Positions 47,301 through 56,300 of a stretch of 64,000 bases of DNA are shown here, one piece after another; positions within the stretch are counted from its first letter, which is position 1; every line of letters starts with the position of its first letter. The position numbers and the translations under genes were made by a program. This DNA comes from Micropterix aruncella (lineage: Eukaryota; Arthropoda; Insecta; Lepidoptera; Micropterigidae), in the NCBI GenBank assembly GCA_944548615.1, contig OX155967.1, positions 8,126,024-8,190,023 on the forward strand. Direction: 5' to 3'. The notes beneath the pieces are model-generated. The model made no database searches. It worked only from the letters and a program-made list of their open reading frames with translations, and had not been told where the DNA came from.

Positions 47301-50300
47301 GATATTGCACCACCACTTAGGCCAAAAACTCTTGTCCACATCTGATGCCCAGTCAGCGTCCGAGAATCCTTTTAGTCCTGACTGCTTCGACTCACGATAA
47401 CATATGTATCTTGAATCCAATTGTTCCTTTTAGATAGCGGAGGATCCTCTTTACTGCCATCCAGTGAGCCCTACCGTAATTGGAGTTGAATCGACTCATA
47501 TCATTTACCGCAAATGCGATATCTGGTCTAGTACCCTGTACTAGGTATAAAAGGCTGCCGACTGCTTCCTGATACGGCACGTTTTCCATTTCTCGTTTTT
47601 CTTCGTCAGTAGTAGGACACATACTCACGGTTAGTTTTTGGTTTGTGTCACTTGGAGTGATAGCTGGTTTGCACTTGGCCATTCCAAATCGGTCGAGTAT
47701 TTCTTCAATGTACTTGCTTTGGTCCAAACTGATAGTACCTCTACTATAAGTGATGCTTAGTCCGATGCAATTGGTTGCTTGTCCCATGTCCTTCATTTTG
47801 AATGATGAGCTAAGCGCCGTCTTGATCTTGTCACGAGTTGACTTGTGTTTCCAAAAGATAAGAATATCATCCACATAGATTGCAATGATGATCTCCATGT
47901 TTACTGTAAAATAGACACATGGGTCAGCCTTTGACTTGATTAACCCGAATGAGCGCAGCATTCTGTCTAGCTTTCGGTTCCATTCATGTCCACTTTGCTT
48001 CAGGCCATAGATTGCTTTCTTCAACTTGCAGACCCTCTCACTGCCATCATGGAATCCGACAGGTTGCTCAATGTAAATCTCCTCTTTGAGATCCCCTTGG
48101 AGGAACGCAGTCACCGCGTCCATTTGATCAATATTGAACTGTGATTTTACTGCGAGTGCCACCAGATAACGTATCGAGGCATATCTGACTACTGGTGAGT
48201 ATGTTTCCACGTAGTCGATTCCGTATTTTTGTGAGCAGCCTTTTGCTACTAATCGAGCCTTGTACTGCACGATTTCACCACTCACCTCTCCCCTTTTTAT
48301 TTTAAACACCCATTTGGTCTTTATAGGCTTCCTGCCTGATGGAAGGAGTTCGAGTGTCCAAGTTTCGTTCTCCTCCAACGATGCCAACTCTTCATCCATT
48401 GCCGCCTTCCATCTATTACCGTCTGTGCGCGATAGCGCCTCTTCAACGGTGATCGGATCTCCATCGGCCTTGTTACTTATAACAGAATATGTGACATACT
48501 CTTCAAATTTTCGCGGCTTCGGAACTCTCGTCGATCGTCTCAGTTCTTGCGCTGGTATCAGGTTCTGTTCTTCTGGTACAGCATCTGGTTCCTCTTCTGA
48601 GTTGTCCGAACAACCGAGTGATTCGTAGGCTTCTGACTCGTCATCGACGTCGATCTTGATACCTTTTTCAGGCTGATATTCGTTTGGGATTATTTCCCTC
48701 ACTGAAAGTTTATCGTCGCCTTCGGTTAAAGCTGGTGTAGAATTATCAAGCCTTTCAAGGAAGGCAACATCTCGACTGATAGTAAATTTTCTTGTGTCGG
48801 GTTCGATGCACCGAAAACCTTTGGTGTCGCTGCTGTAACCAACAAACAGCATCTTTTGAGATTTTCTATCCCACTTCAACCGTTTTTCTTTTGGAATGTG
48901 CACCATGACTTCTGTACCGAATAACTTGAGATCTCCGATGTTGACCCTTTTTCCTGTCCAGGCCTCTTCTGGTGTCGAAGTTTTCAGCACAGAATTTACC
49001 GAACGATTAGTCACATAGGCCGCCATGTTGACTGCCTCCGCCCAGTAGCTTTTATCAAGTATGGCGTCAAATATAAGGCACTTGGCTTTTTCCACCAGGG
49101 TCCGGTTCATTCGTTCCGCCAGCCCATTTTGTTGCGGAGTGTATACATTAGACGTCTGATGTTGTATGCCGCACTGGCGAAGAAAAGACTTGAATCCCTC
49201 GCTGCAATATTCAGTTCCATTGTCGGTGCGAAGGGTCTTGATTTTTCTTTCTGTCTGGTTTTCAACAAGCTGCTTGAATGTCTTGAAAGTTTAAAAAACT
49301 TCCGATTTCCTTTTTAAGAAGTATACGAATACCTTTCTTGAATAGTCGTCAACGAAGGTAAGGAAATATCTGGCTCCTCCAATCGATGTAGTTTCCATCG
49401 GTCCACATAAATCCGAATGAATGAGGAACAGATTAGTTTCCGCTCGTTGGTTCACGCTGTGCCCGAATGGCTGCCGCGCCTGCTTGCCCTCGAAACAAAT
49501 CTCGCAATCCCTCACTTGATCCTCACCGCCTGCGAAGTCGATGCCGTCGACTATTCCGTCGCGCATTTTACACATGTCGCGGTAATTGAGATGACCGAGT
49601 CGGCGATGCCACAATAACGCTTTGTTTCTTGCTATGGTTGACATCATGCATCTTGGTGAATTGCGGAAGACATATACTCCATCGATGGCTTTTGCTTTCA
49701 TTGTGCACGTTTTGTCCTTACTGATTACTGTGCAACCGCCATCACTGAATTTCACTATATTTCCGTCTCGGATTAATTGCGATACTGATAATAAATTCAG
49801 CGATAATTCTGGCACATGAAGTACGTTATTCAGCTCAAGCTGTTGTTCACCTACTTTCAACGCCATGTTGCCCATTTTGGAGACGAGTAACTTGTCTGTA
49901 CTTGCCGTTAATATTTCATTAACCGACGTTTGTTTAAATTGGTTGAACCACTCGTCGTCTGATGTCATATGTTGAGACGCTCCACTATCGATGTACCATT
50001 CGCACTTTGCCTGTTTCCGCTCCCTGGAGACGAACACTGCGCTGAAGGCGCTCCAATTTTCTTTAGTTTGGAGTTTTTCCTTGGACTTGTTTGCTTCTGC
50101 CTTATTATCCCTCTGCTTTACACGGCACTCACTAATTATGTGTCCTCGCTTGTCACAATAATAACACTTTACGTCTTTTCGATTTGCCTTGTCTTTTGTC
50201 CCAGCAGGCTTGCCACTTGCGCCAGATCCGTGTCCCTTGTTGGCATTTTTGGTTTGAAGTTGGGCTTGTGTTTGCCAAAGAATGCACTTGCTGTTTCCTT

Positions 50301-53300
50301 TTGGTACGATCCGTCGAGAAGTTTGGATTTGACCATGGAAGAGTTCGTTTTGATCCCGCTTCCTTCGAAACCCAAAATCATCAGACGAAAATCATCCGGT
50401 AAACCGGCCAACATGATAGCTCCAACGTGTTCGTCGTCGATTTTGAAGCCCACATCGTTTAGTTTGTTCGCCGAACTTGTGACTTTTCCCACGTATTCAG
50501 TCATTGACTCGCAATTTTCGAGTCGCACACTTATTAAGTTCTGGATAAGACCAATCTTATGTGTAGTGCTTTTACCAGCGAACATTTCTTGAAGTGTCTT
50601 CCATATTTCAGCGGCACTGTCTTTGTCTTCTATATGCACGTATAGAGATTCTTCAACACTTAGCAATAGCCGTGCTTTTGCTTTCATCGCCTTTTCTTTA
50701 TTGATTTCCGTACTTTCATCCGGGGTTATATACTTCAGTAATCCATTAACTTCAAGCATCGCTCGTATCGCTATTGACCAGGTGCGATAGTTTTCTACAC
50801 CCTTCAATTTCGTAATCGAAGACCATGAATCGTTTCCTGACATGGTTGCTCACTTGAATTTGTCCTTTGACTGGAATCTCGACTTCTGTACGATACAGAG
50901 GAGAACAAAATTAACGCGCGCGGATCTGTCCACAAGTAGTTTTTACTTTTTATCGCGGCGACTGACGTTTGCGAAAATGCGTCGCACGCCCGTATGTGCG
51001 ATGCACGCACACGAAGTTTTAGCGACACACGCTTTCAATCCGGCGACACACGCACGGGAAAATGTTTGGTATAATTGCTCAAATGTTTTTTACGACACAC
51101 GCGTTAGCTCCGGCGACAAACGCACGGGATTCTTTATTCAGTTTACTGGGCCCATAACCTGTTGGTTGGTAGCCATTTATTGAACAGAAACGGAAACTGT
51201 CAACACGACACAGTGTTGCCAGATAGTAACTTATAGTTAAGCCGCCACCTATGGGCGTAGGGTTGTACTATTTCAACAAAACGCCAGGCCCCACACCGCG
51301 CGAGTTTCACAGGAGCTGCTGACATCGTTTGGATGGGATATTGTCACCCATTTTCATCCGATTTCGCGCCTTCGGACTATCACCTTTTTACTAAACTAAA
51401 GGAGGTTTTGAATGGAAAAAGTTTTTCCAATGATCAGGAGGCCGAGGAAGCTGTGAAGAAGTGGCTGAAAGAGCTGGTGACGGTGTCTATTACACTGGCA
51501 TACAAAAGCTGGTGCCCTGACTGCAGAAATGTCTCGATCCCGACGGCGACAAATAGTTTAATATATTTGTGAAGTATCCTGTGAACTTCAATTAAATAAA
51601 AGCATTTTTCGATCCTACATAAATATTGTAACCTTACTTTCTGGATGACCCTCGTATACAAAGAAACACAATGAAAATAAAAAAATGGGAATAGATGATG
51701 CCATAGTGCTCGCAGAAGGGCCGGTGCGGTGCTATTGCGCCATTGGAGCAAACAGTAGTGGATAACAAAAGTTTATATCTCCATAAAGACTTAAAGTATC
51801 TCGACTTGAAATATTCTTTTTACCCTTACTGACACAAACGAGTGAAAGCCAATTAGCTCAGGGATAACGTGACAAAGTGTCATTTCATGGATGAGTTGAA
51901 CACATAGTGACCTGAAAAGTAATTTTACCGTAAATTTTTTAAAATATATATTTTTATTACAGGAGTCGTTCCTGAAGGGTATGGCAATCATAGACAGGGA
52001 ATCAAACCCCCAAGTGATTTGGGCTTTCTCGGAATCCACTTTACCAGAAAACATAAATGATCGCTTCAAAATACTATTCCAGACAAAAGAAAAGTGGACA
52101 GTCGACGAAATGGCACCCTATATTGAGTAAGCAGTTTACTTTACAGTCTTATTTATTTATTTACAACATAAAAGAAGCACCATCTGAATTGTTTACTCCT
52201 TCTAACTATTACTCCTTATAAAATCTTAATAGTATTAGTAGTATTACTCCTTTTAAAAATCTAGTATTACTCTTTATAAAATCCAAAAAACAAAACATTA
52301 AAACAATAAGTGTGCTGCAAAAGAATACCAGTTAGGTGGCGAAGCAAGCGCATTTCGGTTTACTAAGATTGGTGCACGAGAATGCTCCACAAACAAGTGA
52401 CTTTATAGTTGTCAGTTTTATCTGAAATCATTTTAAAAACATAAGACATGGCTAGAAATTCTCTTTCATATAGACCCCATTCGGATAATCGTTTTTTTTT
52501 TCCAAAAAAAGGGTCTATTTTAATTAATTACTGTATGTATGTTGAAAATGGGCAAAAAGCTATTTTTCAAGGAAAAGAGCTGATGGTCCCGTGTCTGCTT
52601 CAACTTCGACATTAAGGTCAATATTTCAATCCAATCAACAAACCTTCTTCGTCTTTGCCCTCTACCAAAATTTTCCTGCAGCTTATGCCTGATTTTTATA
52701 GATCTGCGTTTTTAAATCGGCTCAACTCACGGTTCCCATCCAGTAGCCTTCTCAAAGAAGGACTGGAACCTGAAAGGGCTCCTATGAACTCTGTCTGCGG
52801 TTGTAACCTACAGTCGTAGACAGTTTGAATCGGAGGTTCCGATCCGGGGGGTCACCTTGGGCAGAACTGGGTGGTTTGCGCACCGTGTGGCGTTGGCCAA
52901 TAGACTGCAATCCGGCGAATTACCCGGGGGAGTACTTGCCGACCTGACGTCATCTATCCTTTGAAATGATCCGTTGGCCACCCGATCCCACGTGAGCTTG
53001 ATGGGCAAAGGGCGCAATTAATTCCACTTTGAATTGAATTATGGCAAATGTCAGGTAGAGACCCCGTAAGTCCAAATCTGGTTGTAAGGGAGCGAGGTTG
53101 GCTTGATGGGTGCACTTCCCAGTGCCTCGCGGTAAGGCGTTTAACTCTTACGGGCTGCTGATGTTTATTCGACTGTAGATTGCATTGTCAATTAAGTCTT
53201 TGCTCTCACTACATGGGAGACAGAATGCCACGATGTCGTTATAACTCCCTGGGGTGACAAGTTCGCCCGTTGTAATTGACACCCCTCAATGCTTAAACTG

Positions 53301-56300
53301 TACATTAGTCATTCAGTTTTAGGCTGAGCATTTAAAAAAACCAAATCGGCAATTATTTATATATAAACATATTATGGTCCCATTTTTGAAAAGCTTATGA
53401 ATTTTGCTATATATGAAGCGTATTAACGGATTCCAGTTAACTGCATTAATTTCTAAGCGACTTCTAACAATCGGGTTGTACAACATGAGCATAAACCGAA
53501 TGTTTTTAACAGTATTATGGCTGGAAAATACCTTTTCCACAGTCCATTTGCTCTTAGTCTTAGAGCGGCTGCCTTAGCCTCTTCTTGGATGACATCTTTC
53601 TCATCTTCTATCTTTCTTCTCCTTCACACAAACTATATTGTGAGAAAAAACGGAGTTCTCTAGAACAACTACTTTTATTAGTATCTATTAGGATAATATT
53701 TTCACAAAATATCAATATTGTTAGCCATTTTAATAAAAAAAATAACATTTGACTACATACAAGTAACATTTGGTACCTACCCTTAATTTTGTGGTTAGAA
53801 CCATAATTCCAAAATGTCCTAAGAGTCTTTTTGAAAATTTCCTGGCTCCATAAAGTAGGTTCCTAGGGCCTTAACCTGTCGGAACCCAGCCAAGAAACTG
53901 CACAGCAAATTTTTGTCAGATTTTGTAGATAAATACTAGCAATGTCGTTTTTTCATGAATTCCCTCTTGTTACTTAATAATTAATCTTGTTAGTCATGGA
54001 TATTATATATTTATATGTTATACTAGCAGACCCGGCCACGCGTTGCTGTGGCTAAGGTTTTTGTTATATTACATTGTAGTAAACTATTTAAGAGAAACGG
54101 TAGGAGAACATCATTCATGGGGACCACCATGCTTTTTTACATAGATGCCATTTGTAAAAAAATATGAAGACCTCAATGACAGATTTTCTACTACCGTAAC
54201 ACCTTAATACAATGAAATTATTATTTACGAACGAAGACGGAAACGTTAATGCTGGTATAAAAATTCACTGGATTGGGATTTGAAGGGGAAGGACTTTGAA
54301 CAGGATTGATAAAAAGTTTCGTATAGTTAATATTAGGCAAAAATCAATACAAAAAAATAATTTTTAAATTTATTATTATTATTATTCAAGTTTTCAATTC
54401 AATCAACAATCAAACAGAAAATTTTCAAAATATATGTTGACGCTTAGAATTTAAATTTCGAATATCAATTTCTTAGATGTTTTTCCTACTTACTTGACAG
54501 TTATCGTTATATTTTAGATAATTCACACTATATCTTTATAAATTATAGCCTATGTGTTATTCTGATGTGTAAGCTATATTATTGTAAAGTTTCATCAAAA
54601 TCCATTCAGTAGTTTTTGCGAGAAAGAGTAACAAACATCCATACATTCTTACAAACTTTCGCGTTTATAATATTAGTAGGATAGTAGGAGAAAATTTTCA
54701 AAATATATGTTGACGCTTAGAATTTAAATTTCGAATATCAATTTCTTAGATGTTTTTCCTACTTACTTGACAGTTATCGTTATATTTTAGATAATTCACA
54801 CTATATCTTTATAAATTATAGCCTATGTGTTATTCTGATGTGTAAGCTATATTATTGTAAAGTTTCATCAAAATCCATTCAGTAGTTTTTGCGAGAAAGA
54901 GTAACAAACATCCATACATTCTTACAAACTTTCGCGTTTATAATATTAGTAGGATAGTAGGAGAAAATTTTCAAAATATATGTTGACGCTTAGAATTTAG
55001 ATTTCGAATATCAATGTCTTAGATTTTTTTCCTACGTTCTTGACAGTTATCGTTATATTTTAGATAATTCACACTATATCTTTATAAAATATAGCCTATG
55101 TGTTATTCTGATGTGTAAGCTATATTATTGTAAAGTTTCATCAAAATCCATTCAGTAGTTTTTGCGTGAAAGAGTAACAAACATCCATACATTCTTACAA
55201 ACTTTCGCATTTATAATATTAGTAGGATAGTAGGAGAAAATTTTCAAAATATATGTTGACGCTTAGAATTTAAATTTCGAATATCAATTTCTTAGATTTT
55301 TTTCTACTTACTTGACAGTTATCGTTATATTTTAGATAATTCACACTATATCTTTATAAATTATAGCCTATGTGTTATTCTGATGTGTAAGCTATAGTAT
55401 TCTGATGTATAAGCCTATGTGTTATTTTGATGTGTAAGCTATAATATTAGTAGGATGAAGAGGTGGGGGGTAATATAGTGCCAAGCGCCATTTCTGCAAA
55501 AATCGAGCTGTTGGCAAATTCTGGTGGGGAAAAGTAAGAACTATGATTCCGTAGTCGGTTTCGTGATTCCACCGATAGAGCTCGCCGGAGAGCCATCGCA
55601 CTGTGTTGCTCTTAGTTATTGTTTACGAATCGCTTGAGGCAAGATAGTGTCAAGCGACAATGCGGCGAAACAATCCTGGCAGATCCTGAGTCCGGCGGTT
55701 ACAATTAACTGAAGAAGAAGATGAACATGTCTTCAACGATGACTACCAGCCCTCATCTGACAACTCCACAAGCAATTTGAATACTGAAACTTCAATAAAT
55801 AAAAGTCTTCCACCTAACCTCAATTCCCAAAGTTCTGTCGCTTAGCATCTCAGCACTGTTCTTCTTTCCTTTATTGGTATACCTTTGATCTTATACGTTT
55901 ATTCTGGAATTTAGAGTAAGAGAATAACATTCTAGTCTTCATTATTCATTTGATAATTCCACTCTAGAATGCAATATACCTTAAAATTTGAATAACTTTT
56001 TGGTGCAACACAGAGCACAGCGCCTGGACAAAAAAAAACAGCTCTAAAAAGATACGAAAAATTAGCCTAATGTTAACAAGAATGGGGTGATATAGGTACT
56101 CATGAAGATATGTACAATTGCTTTCGAGGCTACAAATGAAATTCCTACAAATCAAATTCCTAGATTTGAGGATTTAATCAAACGTTCAAATGCGTTTTTC
56201 TCGAACTTTAAAAAATGGCACTTGACAATATGTTACTCCTCTTCATTTAGGGGGCCAGCCGAAATGGCTACACGCAGATCTATCAAACGACGCAAAGTGC

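Larger units (their letters stand above)
46956..51278 (-). mobile_element. Copia LTR retrotransposon, complete ends, defective interior
   Basis: Two 119-bp LTRs (46956-47074 and 51160-51278) start TGTTGG and end TTCAACA, and appear identical base for base. AAACG is duplicated at 46951-46955 and 51279-51283. The element reads on the minus strand. Next to the 5' LTR, 51145-51159 equals the anticodon arm of initiator tRNA-Met (ACTGGGCCCATAACC), the half-tRNA primer site known from Drosophila copia. A purine-rich GAGTGAGGG precedes the 3' LTR. Gag-Pol follows the Copia order (protease, integrase, reverse transcriptase, RNase H), but has frameshifts near 50100, 49290-49110 and 47390, and an RNase H deletion. 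Identical LTRs indicate a recent insertion. Confidence 0.93.
46148..51656 (+). mobile_element. Mariner element interrupted by a SINE and a Copia element
   Basis: Both ends carry the same 31-bp inverted repeat (TACGAGGGTCATCCAGAAAG and so on; 46148-46178 and 51626-51656), each flanked by TA. Transposase pieces on the plus strand: VRDPR/VKHFLTLQNYTVAKVHR near 46340-46410, MTGNETWVCHYTPESK at 46408-46457, FGWDIVTH near 51327-51350, and SSDFAPSDYHLFTKLKEVLN at 51363-51421 with KSFSNDQEAEEAVKKW. The HTH runs directly into the first catalytic motif, so about a hundred codons are deleted. Two later insertions, a SINE (46583-46861) and Copia (46956-51278), split it. Removing them leaves about 1.1 kb. 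It lies in the large DSCC1 intron. Confidence 0.88.

Noticed and set aside
46956..51278. Endogenous retrovirus
   Set aside because: Domain order is integrase before reverse transcriptase and there is no envelope-like frame. It is a Copia retrotransposon.
54421..55456. CRISPR-like array
   Set aside because: Units are 273 bp, abut directly and are repeated whole without unique spacers, and the DNA is eukaryotic.
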